From Skeletonema tropicum (taxonomy: Eukaryota; Bacillariophyta; Thalassiosirophyceae; Thalassiosirales; Thalassiosiraceae), in the NCBI GenBank assembly GCA_037178625.1, contig CM074129.1, forward strand, positions 1,426,001 through 1,490,000: a stretch of 64,000 nucleotides of DNA. Reading direction: 5' to 3'. Position numbers and translations under genes: made by a program. The notes below the pieces were generated by a model. The model worked only from the letters and a program-made list of their open reading frames with translations. It ran no database searches and was not told the DNA's origin. Below are positions 33,444 through 45,500 of the stretch, piece by piece; the stretch's first letter is position 1; the number at the start of each line of letters is the position of its first letter.

Positions 33444-36400
33444 CTCCCCAGCCAAACGTATATCGTATTCCAGACTTCCCACTTCAACAAGTAATCGCTA
33501 ATCTCAAAGAACATCTGAGCAGTAAACTTATTATTGTGTGAAGTTGTTTCCATAATGGTTGGTATTTCCAGTAGCTCTTGATAATCATTGATCTGACCTG
33601 TAGGTGTATGGTCTTGATAATCCTTGATCTGTCCTGTAGGTGTAGGGTATTGGATGAGTAGTTCTTCCTCCTTTGGACTAGGTAGATGTAGATCGGCCAT
33701 AGAAAATGTGGACGATAAAGCATTGTGATTGTTCGCGAAGGGCCTATTGCCGTTTGTGACTTGTGAGAAGGGCCTATTGCCGTTTTTGACTTGAACTTCA
33801 AGGTATATACGGTCATCCGCGACTTGGTAATGAAGTTGGTCGTATTCATCAAAAATGCGAACACTTGAAGAGAACCCTCTCTCGGGACTTCTAACAAAGA
33901 ACCTGAAGCCATACACAAAGATATCGACAAAGAATCCATCATAGAGCCGATTGCATCGGGTGATAATTCTGCTTCCGACGATGATTTCGTGGTAATTAGT
34001 GCGTGATGCATCCATAAGTTCTTGAATAGCTGCACGTTTGCTGCGCTCCCCATGATTGAGACCGAGACGATGACGTTCGTAACTCACGAGATCAGGATGA
34101 AGAACCGAATTGACTTGATTCCGAATAACGTAGATATTGCGCTTCCTATCAACAATCCTCGATGCAAAACGTGCAATCATCATGTGACGAGAGTCACTGT
34201 CGATACTTACCAAAATAGCACCATACTCAACCATCAAAATATTACCATATCCAAATTGAGCCGAGAAGATAGCAGAGTTTCCATCACTGATCTGCGACCG
34301 AATAATATTTTCTCTCACAGCAGTACCGAGTAAAGCAAGCATGTTGTAAGATTTGCAAAAGGAAGTATCTTCCGTCGGACGAATGATATGATGAAGTCGA
34401 GTAGATGATGATGTCTCCCCATATTCCTCAGCAGTAACCATGACAGGATGGTGTCGATCCAAGAAAACGTTGTTGATGATGACGTTCCGAAGCAAGACGT
34501 GATACTGTCGATGACCTCGAGTAATCTCCGCAAACGAAAAGGGATGCAACCTGCAAGCGACGACGATATAGATCCTATCAGCAAGGTCTCGAGAATCATG
34601 TGAATAGAACTGAGCAGCGAAGTCTTGTAAGGACTTAAGAACAAGTGCATTGCATTCCGCATCGACTAGTTGTGCTCGATGGTGGTAAAATTCAATCTTC
34701 GCAGCAGGAGAACAAACAACAACTTGGCTTCCAACGGCAGAATCTTCTTGGATGTCCATCAACTTATAGAGTAGAACTTGCTCCCCATTCTTCGTCTTGT
34801 AGAACTGAATTCCATTCGACTCGTAGTACCAAATCAACTCTGAAATAATAAAGTCTCTCATCTTCGCAGGATAGTGGTAACGTCGTATCATCACAGATAG
34901 ATATTCAATTGAAGGAATTTGCTCCCCATTCATCTCGCAGGACAAAAGAAACTCTAAATTAATAAAGTATTGCATCTTCACAGGACAGTACTCTCCAATC
35001 ATCATCTTGTGATATCGCAGTAGCTCTAAAGCTGTAGAGACATAAGATATCATGCCACGAACAAATGCATAGCCTTGAATGTGGGAAGGATCATATCGTA
35101 CAAGTAATTCAAGTACAGACCGAGCGATGGTAATAAACAAGATCTTGTTGGATGTGTGATCGGAGTTGTGACAACTGTGAGCAAATATCATGCAACGATC
35201 AATCTTCTGGTACTTGTGAGTGATAATAACACCACTGGATTTGTCTTGAAAGACATCGATACTTGTAGTAGATGTCAAGAGTGTCTCCGTTCTCCCGAGT
35301 AATGCATACGTCGATTGCAAAACATCTCCCCACGCAACATGAATCTTGGTCACAAGTTGATTATAGTATCGAACATGTTGTGTCCATTGCAAAAGATCGT
35401 GCAACCAGATAAAGTCGACACTAAAGATTACCATTACTCCCCATAGTCTCAAGAGATAATGTGTCAGTATGAGTCCCTCACAACTGAAAAACATCACTCC
35501 TCTATTCACAACTAGGAAGTCATGAGTACCATCAAGTAGATGATCTGCGATGTGACGATGCTCACCAAAGATAACAACATCGATATGCTGTCGCTTGATA
35601 GAACTTGTGCCCAGGAACTGAATATCGAGTTTCCAGAATAGGGTCATCAAAAGGGCGCTGAGGTCATGTTGTCGAAGACAAACTATAACACCGATAGGAC
35701 GTGTATCCATAGATGGATAAATGTTGGTATTAACACCAGAATATCACAAGATAGAAAAGTGAGAAGTAGTCATCTGCAATAATAAACAAGCCGGTTATTC
35801 CACAAATGCGGTTACTCACTCAACTATCAAATGTGGGCGTCTATCTTCAGTAGATAGATATGTTTACAACCCAACTCGACTAACGAAGTGTACAATACAT
35901 ATATAAGCCAAAGGCCGATAAATAACGTAGTAAAGAATTAAATTAAAGAAGAAAAAGAGTGAGCGCTACTAGACGGTAGATCGCCATGGTGATGGAGACA
36001 AGCAGCTGTCAAAAAGATCTCTTCAAAAGTGATGACGCGTCGTCAGATACCGAATACCGATGCATCTGGTGACGAACAGAATTCTCCAAAGAAGACCCAC
36101 ATCCATAAAATAAGATGCATATCCCGAAATAGATCCGATACACAAGCGTAATTCGTACTCATGTGACACTCCCCTGCAATTAGCTTTGGGTATCATAACA
36201 GATCTTGAAAGAGAAGACGGAAGAATCGACGAAATATGAAATTCGACATCCTTCGTGCGGAAGATAAATGGGACGTTTCCCATCGATCGAGGCATGAGTA
36301 CATAATAGTTCTCAATACCAAAAGAAAATAATGTACGGTGACTCGGCAACGTACGAACAGAAACTCGAAGACAATTGATACCATCCAACTTGGTAATGAA

Positions 36401-38088
36401 TGCAAAGTATGTGCTCCCCATAGATGTACCGAGTTTGATACTACCCAACTTGATAATAAATGCGAAGTAAGTGCTCCCCATAAGTATATCCAGTTCAAAA
36501 TGATTGCTCCCCATGATTGTTCCAATGGAGTTGGTGATAGATCTTGATAAATAATAATCATCTCACGAATCTTCGCCTGAATAGGCAACTTGAGTTGTTC
36601 CTTGATATGATCTGGTAGATCTTCATCGTTAGAACCGTTCCGCCATTTAAGGCTATTGACCTTGTTGTGATCCTTCATCAAATCAATAAGCTCACGATAA
36701 GTGGTGAAACCGAGGCTAGATAGGCATGCTCTGATGGGAATCTTGTCGTCGAGGATGACCGAAACGACATGTGTCAACAAAGAATCGGAATCATTCCGAG
36801 TAGAAGTCATTTTTGAGTGACTATTCACGGTGTTCGAATCGATCTCACGGACGGATTGCAATTAAATCCTTTCACCCGCTTCTGTGGTGAACTAGTACTT
36901 GATGTCTCTAAAGCTATGTCGCTAGCTCCAGTCTATCACTGTCGGAACCCCCAACAATGAATACCCTTCTATTGTAATCGAATGAATATCTCAGTAGGTA
37001 AGGACCTATGCTCAATCAATTATCACTCCACAACTCCGGCGGAAATGAAATAGCTTCGGATGACTAAGCAGGGTTTCTCTCACGAGACTGTTAATCTATC
37101 ACAAGATAGAAAAGTGAGAAGTAGTCATCTGCAATAATAAACAAGCCGGTTATTCCACAAATGCGGTTACTCACTCAACTATCAAATGTGGGCGTCTATC
37201 TTCAGTAGATAGATATGTTTACAACCCAACTCGACTAACGAAGTGTACAATACATATATAAGCCAAAGGCCGATAAATAACGTAGTAAAGAATTAAATTA
37301 AAGAAGAAAAAGAGTGAGCGCTACTAGACGGTAGATCGCCATGGTGATGGAGACAAGCAGCTGTCAAAAAGATCTCTTCAAAAGTGATGACGCGTCGTCA
37401 GATACCGAATACCGATGCATCTGGTGACGAACAGAATTCTCCAAAGAAGACCCACATCCATAAAATAAGATGCATATCCCGAAATAGATCCGATACACAA
37501 GCGTAATTCGTACTCATGTGACACAGAAGGAGTTACCAAAGTACTGAATTCAGAAGGATCCATGATGCGAAGAATAATAACTGCGATCAATTTGTCTCCA
37601 CCCAATGTAGAAGTGTCGAGAATATAATGTCGGGTTCCTAAGCAGACAACTAGACGAAGCACCGATCGAATCGAGAGAGATGCCGGGTTAAGTGCGGGCA
37701 AAGGCCTGTACACGGTGACAATCCACCATTTATCCTCTTGACTTCCTAATAAGGAGAGACCCATTACTAACGAAGGACGGTCCACCACATGGTAGATATC
37801 CACTTCTTCAGAAGACACGTAAATCCATAAACGTGTAGATATGATCCCTTCAGTAGAAAACAGGACTTGATGTAAATCCAAAAACTCGGATAACGGTCTC
37901 CGCCACCTTCCTCTGCGAAATACATCAGATTCCATATTAGCATCTCGACTACCATCACTGGTCTCTAAAGAAGCGTCTACAAAACCCTCATCGGCAGTAA
38001 CATCGCCACGTGAAGAAGAAAGTTGATCCTCCTGCATGATGATATTGGCGTCAGATAAAGATGTTATGCTGTATTGAGCAGCTATCAC
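33236..38088 (-). CDS. Element B ORF, unknown protein of about 1,020 residues, split by element C
   Basis: The frame runs from about 38088 (first ATG at 38037) to 37524, is interrupted by C, and resumes at 35736 to the stop at 33236. With one CAGAA copy counted, the two parts are in the same frame (1,022 codons). The protein is not repetitive. It is rich in His, Tyr, Ile and Arg, with segments such as RHRLGLNHGERSKRAAIQEL, GFFVDIFVYGFRFFVRSPER, a doubled NGNRPF motif and two PTGQI(K/N)DYQ repeats. None of the hallmarks of RT, integrase, protease, RNase H, envelope or zinc knuckle is visible. Survival of so long a frame argues for a recently coding sequence. A structural or regulatory protein of a parasitic LTR element and a captured host gene are both possible. 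Confidence 0.6.
35742..36168 (-). repeat. LTR-C, 3' copy
   Basis: This 427-bp LTR reads identical to 37097-37523; the minus-strand start is TGTCACATGAG. Confidence 0.9.
36193..36861 (-). CDS. Gag-like N-terminal fragment of element C
   Basis: The frame is 222 codons. Residues ~20-105 have the look of a CoDi/Copia-type Gag N-terminus (VVSVILDDKIPIRACLSSLGFTTYRELIDLM, then SLKWRNG and an ILE/LEU helical run). The later part is made of imperfectly repeated, hydrophobic IYLWGALTSH/VHLWGAHTLH segments derived from direct repeats near 36415-36500 and is probably not conserved coding sequence. No other retroelement domain is present. Confidence 0.45.
   Translation of the reverse strand: MQSVREIDSNTVNSHSKMTSTRNDSDSLLTHVVSVILDDKIPIRACLSSLGFTTYRELIDLMKDHNKVNSLKWRNGSNDEDLPDHIKEQLKLPIQAKIREMIIIYQDLSPTPLEQSWGAIILNWIYLWGALTSHLLSSWVVSNSVHLWGAHTLHSLPSWMVSIVFEFLFVRCRVTVHYFLLVLRTIMYSCLDRWETSHLSSARRMSNFIFRRFFRLLFQDLL
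37097..37523 (-). repeat. LTR-C, 5' copy
   Basis: This is the right-hand copy of the 427-bp repeat; on the minus strand it is followed at once by the primer-binding site shared with B (plus strand 37081-37096). Confidence 0.9.
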
Positions 38089-38261
38089 AGGTGTCCACTT
38101 GGTATGAAAGGAAGGCCTATTAAGCTAGGTGTTTGCCTGGCAAAACGGAGTCCACTTAAATCAGGGAGAGTTGGATTTTCTCATAAGACTCAACGACTAA
38201 GGCTTGACAGATAATTCTTCGGTGTATCTGAAGCTATTGTTAAAGCACGAGACTGTTAATC

Positions 38262-38790
38262 TCTCAAGTTGAGAATTATCTGTCATAAGACCGTCAAACA
38301 GAGTCGGGATAATCTAAGCGAACATTCAGGCGGATACACGGATCGGAGCGAGATCGGTGGACTTGTGAGGAGGATCGTAGAGTACCAGGAAACGAAGGCA
38401 GTGTTGAGACGTCTAATTCTATCTTAAGCCGGACACGAAGCACTGAAGCTCTGCTGTTGTGCGTCCTACTCGACTATCGAAGTATTGATGTAGTACAGTG
38501 TGCCTTGAGGCAGCGGATGTATTCCAACGTAGTTATTACTATTTCATTATTCTTATTATTTATTGTGTCATGGTCATTGGATTTAGTATCTTGTGTAAAG
38601 ATATGGCGGGAAAATAAGTTCTGCTGAACCGACGATCGCGGAAGATTCGACGTTCAACTTGCGGTAGATAAATGGGACGATTCCCATTAATCGGGATATG
38701 AGTATCTTCAATATCCATAAGTAGTGTACCATTGATGACATACTGGTACGATTGCGGTTGCGCTCATCTGCTTTCTTACATAAGTTGACA
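38262..38790 (-). repeat. LTR-B, 5' copy
   Basis: This is the right-hand copy of the 529-bp repeat, followed on the minus strand by the primer-binding site at 38246-38261. Confidence 0.9.
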
Positions 38791-38795
38791 GTAAG

Positions 38796-39249
38796 ACATC
38801 AGAGGGATCATTATTTTGGAAGAGTCCATGGCGTCCTTGCAAAATGCATGGTTGACTGCCCTCCACTTCGTCACTTGGTACGGCGCACCCTGATCGGCCC
38901 TCGGGGCCCCGGGTCGAAACAAGCGCAGTGAAGTGTCGATAACGGGGCCGGGAGGTGCCCAACCCCTTATGGTCACAAATTCTCCATTTTTTCCAAACTT
39001 TTTTCTACAGGGATCTTGGTAGGAATCAGTATAGTAGCTGTTTAGTGAGAAAGTTTACCTGGTGGACACGTAGAGGCTCTGTAGACCATACCGCTGTAGG
39101 ATTTGTACTTGTTCCTACGTAGAAAGCGAGAAGTACCTGGCTTAAAGGTGCTTTTTACAGAAATTGATTGGCTATATCTGTCGAGGATACCGTCATTTGC
39201 AGAAAGAAATACAGGTACATTGTCATTATAGGTGACATGTTTCTTCATC
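38796..39249 (-). CDS. Gag middle part (element A)
   Basis: This segment of A lies between B and D. From about 39029 to 38796 the minus frame (YYTDSYQDPCRKKFG, GWAPPGPVIDTS, then MDSSKIMIPLMSY) continues directly into the gag frame at 32914 once B is removed. From 39249 to about 39042 a different frame is open (MKKHVTYNDNVPVFLS ... TSRFLRRNKYKSYSG). It ends LSH-stop, so the frame changes by one base around 39045-39060. No ATG in the downstream frame explains initiation here, so gag probably starts further upstream. Confidence 0.6.
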
Positions 39250-39495
39250 TCTAAATCACTGTAGATGATACAGGACAAGAGAGTTGCGTAGTAATAGCAG
39301 GTTGTGTTCTTCTACGGAGAAGACAGCACGTTGTCGACAAACGACGTCTTTATGTTTATTTTTTGTTTCCTTTATTGTGAGAAGAACGATGGAATCGCTC
39401 CTAACGCAATCTCTATCTACATAGACCGTATGTTACCCCTAACATACCATAACTGTAAGAATCCGTAAATACACGAAATATCATTTCCTGTGTCA
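39250..39495 (-). repeat. LTR-D, 3' copy
   Basis: This 246-bp LTR reads identical to 47189-47434; on the minus strand it starts TGACACAGG and ends GTGATTTAGA. Confidence 0.93.
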
Positions 39496-39500
39496 CTCCC

Positions 39501-42500
39501 CTACGATTCGACAGTTTTCTTTTTCTTTTCTCTGATAATATCCATTGTGTCGCCTTTCCAAAATAAAAGTGGTCGCAATAGTGGCCATACGACTTGATAT
39601 CCCCAGTGCTTGCTCAATACATCGGATGGATTGTGCTCCCCATTGATATGCCCAAAACGAAGTTCTCCTGATGCAACGGCTTCCCTGACAAAGTGATAGG
39701 ACAACATGAGGTGGCGCTTGTGTAACTGCTGATGAGGCAATGTGGCCGAGCTCACAACTGACTTGTTGTCTCCCAGAAGAATAGGAGGACCGACTAGTGG
39801 AACACCTAACTGAAGCAAGGTTAATTTGTTGGCCCTGATTTGTTCGATGGCAGTTCTTGCCGCAGAATTCTCAGATCCAAAAGTTGCAGTTTCAACAGTA
39901 CCTTGTTTCTTGGAGAACCAATCTACAGGAGTCTTGTTGAAGAAATGAAGTACACCAGTAACAGACTTGCCAGATATAACATCATGTCCCAGATTGGCAT
40001 CGACGAAGGTAGTCATGAGAAGTGCCATGCCTCTAGCTGGTGGTAGGTTGGTTGGTAGTTCCTCAGCAGCACCTGCATATGGTGTGTTGGACCAATCAAA
40101 CTCAGGGAAGATGAAGTCAGAAACGTCGGGCATGTCAGTTCGATACCTGATGACGGCATGTTTCATCTTGATAAGATAGGCATAGATCCTCTTGATTCTA
40201 TCCAAATGACCGCGTCTTGGTTGAGCTCGAAAACTAGAAAGCGTCATGATGTGAACAGCAACGTCAAAACGACCGATAGAGACTACCCATTGAGCGGAAC
40301 CAATCATGGACTGATAGATCCTCGTCTCATTTTCATCCAGGAAATCTGAATCGTCGAGTTCAGGATGATCTCCCTTCTCCAGCGGTGATGATACCTTACG
40401 CGGCGGCTTCTCCCCAAAGAGACGCTCATATGACTCTGACATCTTCTCGATGTATTTCTTGGGAGCTTGACACAGAACACCATCTTCATCACGGAAGTAG
40501 TCACATCCAAGCAGGAATTTGAGAGGCTCGGTTCCTTTCAATTTGAACTTGTACTTCTTTTCTAGCGTTTCCGTAATCTTCATCGCGTCCCTAGATGCGA
40601 TAGTCAAGTCATCCACGTAAGTCGCAATGTACTCGTAATACGAACCATCATTGGTGGGAACTGGGTACTTGGAGGTAGTTGAAGGTCTTGTGGAGCTAGC
40701 GGAAGAACCATTGCCACCTTCATCCTTGTTGTCACTGGGCCAAATAATAGAACCATCCTTGCGATGCGCTCGCATCCAAATCTCAGGCTCTGCGGGACAC
40801 TGAACGAAACCCATCTCTCTCAGGACGTCAGCAAAACGTTCATACCAGCGTAAACCTGAACTCTTGAGTCCGTAGAGTGCCTTAACAATAACAAGGATAT
40901 GCCCCTCAAGATTCTGGAATTCGGGACCGGCAATAACATAGACCTTCTCCTTGGTGTATGCTTCGAGATACGCATTTCCCACATCCGTCTGATAGACTTG
41001 TAGCCCATTTAGCTCTGCAAGAAAGATGACGAAACGAATCCCACGGAGAGAAACAACACCAGAGTAGACACTTTCAACGGGTGCATCGGTGAGATGGCCT
41101 CCAGCAACAACTCGGGACTTGTATCGACCGTCATGCTTCACCGCATACACAAAATGGAGAGTGATTCTCTTGTATCCTTCAGGAGGTCTACCCTTCGATC
41201 TATGGCCATAGTCCTTGAACGTCTTGTACTGGAACAGCTGCTCCTTCTCCAATTCTTCACTCTTAAGCCACTTGTTGTTCTTGTTGATCCTATCCAACTC
41301 CATAGCTTCATCGTGATTGCGGGGAACTCGATGCCCGTACATGTAGACAGGAGCTGACTTGTAGGAGAGTCGCTTTGCGGCATTGATCATACGAATTAGT
41401 TTCTTCGCATTCTTGGCAGCGTTGCGCAGTTTCAAGCTTGGCCATATTTCATCCCACTCCTCAACAAGGTTGTTGTCTCTGGCGTACTCAGCAACAATCC
41501 ATCTGTCCTTGATTGCAATATTGTAGACAGGTTCCAACGTCACCTCCCCAGATTCCCACTCGATCAGAATCTTGGGCTTATCACTGCGCCTACGTGGCTT
41601 CGTATGCCCCTTGATCTGCCTAAATCTCCAAGTACCATCCTCATTCTGTACTTGCTCCTCAATGAGTCCCAGCATATCGTTGTAATCAACAATCTCATCA
41701 AACTTTGCATCCCCAACACGGCATTTGAATTTGATCAGCTCAGGGTTGCTATCTCGTTGCCCCTCGAAATCCTCAAGAATACCGACTATTTCAGCTCTGA
41801 AACGTTGCCCATCGTCGCGAGTTTTCAAAAGGACAGTCCTCCCCACAAGTTCATCAGATTTCAGCTGGTTCAAGTTGGATGGCTTAGCTGATGGTTGGTT
41901 CTGATTGGGTTTCCCAGCGGTTGCTCCCCCATCTTCATCACTCTTCTTGCGATTACGGCTGCGGCTACGGCTGCGTGGAGTAGTATTGGAAGAAGTAGAG
42001 GTTGCTTCCTTGTCGGTGGACTGGACTCGCCTTCTTGGGCTACGACGAAGTGGTGTTCCATCACGATTTGTGGCAGTTGTTGGAACTTCTGGACGAACTG
42101 TTGCTGGCTCAGTTGCATCCTCGGGAGAAGGCACAAACTCCTCAATAGTTGGGAAGGCATCATGCCATTGCTGATGAGTATCTCGCTGATCTGGATTGTC
42201 ATGAGGTGGGATAGGTGATTTCTTGATATCATTCTCGTTCTCCGCTCGAATGCTCGACCGATAAAGGATGGAATGGGTCTCGGGGTTGTATACCATGAAC
42301 GTCATACTGTGACCAACGGTCTCAGAGTATCCCAAGAAATGGCAAAGGATCTCGTTAGATTCCGAAGGAAAACCAGTTCCCATGTCTCTGTAGTTCTTGA
42401 TATACACCACCTGCCAGAAACGAAAGCAAAGAAGCATGCTAATGTCAGGCGTTTGCCCAGTCAAGGCTTCATGAGGAGTCCTCCAACCCAAGTTTTCCCT

Positions 42501-45500
42501 CGCCGTGCGATTGTGGATGAACATAGCATACTTGATGATGAAAAAGATGGATTCTGGAGGAGCGCCGGAGGTATTCAGGACCCAATTGCAATACTTCTTA
42601 AGTTCTTGGATGTACCGCTCTGCAATATTTTGATTTTGATGATGCGGTTCGGACTGCCAGTCTTTAATCTGGAAGGCACGAAGAAGTTCCCTGACCCTTG
42701 CACTAATTTCAGCCTTAGCCCTGTCAGAGATGAGCAGATCCATTGCTCCACGGTACTGAATTTCATCCTCAAGGCTCCCAGCAAATTGACCATCCGTAAG
42801 CATCCCATGAGCAGACATGTAGTAGCTACGTCGACCGATATAGAATTGACAGCAGCGATACCCTCCCCATGCTTCAATATCAAAGAAGACCGTGTCTGTA
42901 CCGACAGCCTCGTGGCGGCGAAAGATGTTGCAAGCAGGAAAATGAGCCTTGCGCATGTCATAAAGACGACTAGCTTGCGGGATGGAATTATACCACTGGG
43001 TAGTAGACCGCATTGTGTGCACAACAACCTCACGGGGTGCATTGAGGAAGAATGGACGAAGAGCATCATAATCACGAGCGTGCGCACGAGTCTCATGTAC
43101 ACCAACCACCTGCCCAGTAAGAAGCTCCCCATATTTCTTGACATCACGTAGGAGTCCAGGAATCATAGATGGAAATCCAAAATGTTCGTTGACGTTGACT
43201 GAGGGAATAATATCTTCCTCGACGGAGATGAGATCAGAGGCAGATGGAGCTTCATAGAAGGGGAATGGAGGTTCTGGATCGGAGTGATGGGAGGATGCGG
43301 TGACATTCGCATCGCGGTGAAGAAACTCGCCAACAGCATTGAAGTTCTCAGCGTTGGGAAGAGGCTCGTTAGGTTGACGCTCATACCAAGTAGGATCGTC
43401 AGAGATGACAGAGTCGTGAACTGTAGGTCTCCAAGCCGTGTCAGCAGTCATGACAACTTGTGGCAAATGCTCGAGTTCATCGTTGGTGAATGGACGGATG
43501 TTGAGATAGGCAAGGCCATCTTGAATATCCAAAGGAATGCGGTAACCGTCCTCAGTCTCAATGCACTGTCCACCACCAAAAGCAATAGATCTATCATCGA
43601 CTGTATTCCCATAAGCTTCAAGTTGGATGCTCGAGTGAATACTGCGTCCTCTCCCCAATAGAGCGTACCGATGAAAGACCGCAATAACAGGACCTCGCTG
43701 AGTCAAAACAACACCACCGCAAGTGCCGATCGGCGTCTTAGCCAAGGTATGGTTGTCGAGGCCGGAAAGATCAACGTGGAGATTGGGAATCACGTTGATA
43801 ACGCGAAGACTATCACCTTGGACACCTCCATTAGCGCCTCTGTCCGCAAGATCACCCTTCCTAGTGCGATGCTTACTCCTTGACACACGGTAAGTGGCAT
43901 TGTCATCACCTGCATCTGGCTCACGGGAGTCATCATCAGTGGACGTGTCATCAGAGAGGGCCTCAGAACTATCTTCATCATGAGAAACCTCAGTGGAATG
44001 AACATGGTAGCGAATAGCCTCCCCATCTGCAGACATCTCGGAAACACCGTTGCCATCAGTAGGACTAGTCTCGTGAGTGTTTTGCCAATTATCAAGAACT
44101 TTGGAGCCAGTACATGCAATATTGTAGGGAACGGGAGACGAATCCTGGACTGACGGTACAAGTAGACTGACAACTTCACCATTGGCAGACATGACATCAT
44201 GATAATTGATATCAACCCTAGAAGTAGTATTGGACTGCGAGGCAGTATCGACGTTGGTAGCATCTCCCAATGACGATGATGGCATCTTAGCATCGCTACC
44301 AACAGTATCACCAGACTGCTTACTGGCTCTAGCATCATTCCCTACATCATCAGCGTACCCATTGGCAAATGAAACACTAGGCTTGGTATTTCTGGAGGGT
44401 TGCGACAAGAATCGCGGCATAGAAAATGGAGGCTCTTCACTAGTTTGATTGACCTCACGATTGGCTGCATCCAATTTATTGATGAAGTAGGTACCCTGCG
44501 GATCCATCTCGTCCTCATTGATGGTAGTAACCGTGTTCACATTGTACATAGTCTCATACAACTCATGAAGATTCGCCTGTACTACGGGATCATTCTCAGG
44601 GATGGATGCCAGGTCATCATAGCCTGCACTAGATGAAAAGTCAGGGGCTGTGGCAACGGTGGCGTTGACTTCAGTGTGTTCGGTGATATTTGCAGTTGCT
44701 CCCTGCGCTACCGGAGTGTTTGGTACACGAGGAGGAGCTGGAGGACCTTGACCAGACCGAAAAGCATTGCCACCGTTACGACGACGAGCTGGGGCATTGA
44801 CGCGGGGCGCACCAGAGGAACGAGCAGTCATGATAAGCTCCTTTGATTCATCAGAAAATTCATCCCACAAAGCTTTCTCCTCAGGAGTGAGATGGCGATG
44901 AGCATTGCCCGGCAAGAAACCTTTCTTATTTCGAAGCCGAGTTATCATAACATCGTACCAGTCGTCATCATTAAGCAAGTCATCATCCACACCAGTTGTA
45001 TCAATCATATTGACAGCATACCCCTGATCACGGTAACAGGAACGGAGAACATTGAGTTGCCTGACTTCCATAGCAATCCGCGAACGACGGGAGACCATAG
45101 CTTGTGTGTTGTTATTGTCAACGACCGTTGCATGCTGCTTGTACGTGCCAATGAGTCGCTCAGGGTCATATTTCTCAATCTCCCCGTCTTCGTTGTTCCT
45201 AAATCTCACCATATTATCAATAGCGAATACTTGCTCGAAATCTTTAAGGCCACCAAAAACTCGACGGAACAACACGTACTTTTCCTCACCACTGAGAGGT
45301 TTTCCAGTTCGGATGATGTATTTGACGAGATTAGCTTCCCACGCAGAGATGGCGGCGGATAGACGGATGCGATTAGAGGGTGTACCGGAGGCAATGGGAG
45401 TGCTGATGAGAGTGTAGGCTTCATCCTTCGCGTACTCAGCGCTGATAGAACCTGAACCAGTGTAGTGACGTGCCATTTTGGACCACACTCGTTGTCCACT

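Larger units (their letters stand above)
35742..37523 (-). mobile_element. C: small non-autonomous LTR element inside B
   Basis: LTRs of 427 bp (35742-36168 and 37097-37523) read identical, and CAGAA duplications sit at 35737-35741 and 37524-37528. Internal length is only 928 bp. On the minus strand the 5' LTR is followed by GATTAACAGTCTCGTG, the same 16 bases as in B, and the 3' LTR is preceded by TTGCAGGGGAG. The internal region encodes only a short Gag-like fragment. Part of it (36205-36310) resembles B's LTR around 33290-33370, so B and C are related. Confidence 0.88.
32915..38790 (-). mobile_element. B: LTR element with novel long ORF, no reverse transcriptase
   Basis: LTRs of 529 bp (32915-33443 and 38262-38790) differ at one position noticed (GGATTGG versus GGATCGG). 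The 5-bp target duplication is GTAAG, within A's gag. On the minus strand the 5' LTR is directly followed by GATTAACAGTCTCGTG (primer site), and the 3' LTR is preceded by CTGGGGAG (polypurine tract). The only long coding region is an approximately 1,020-codon ORF interrupted by element C. No gag, protease, integrase or RT motif was found, so B is a large non-autonomous LTR element that depends on enzymes from elsewhere. Confidence 0.85.

Noticed and set aside
33484..34053. Second minus-strand frame inside the B ORF
   Set aside because: It overlaps the much longer B frame and has no recognisable features.
37378..38088. Separate 236-codon gene in element B
   Set aside because: Its C-terminus comes from LTR-C; the true frame continues beyond C at 35736.
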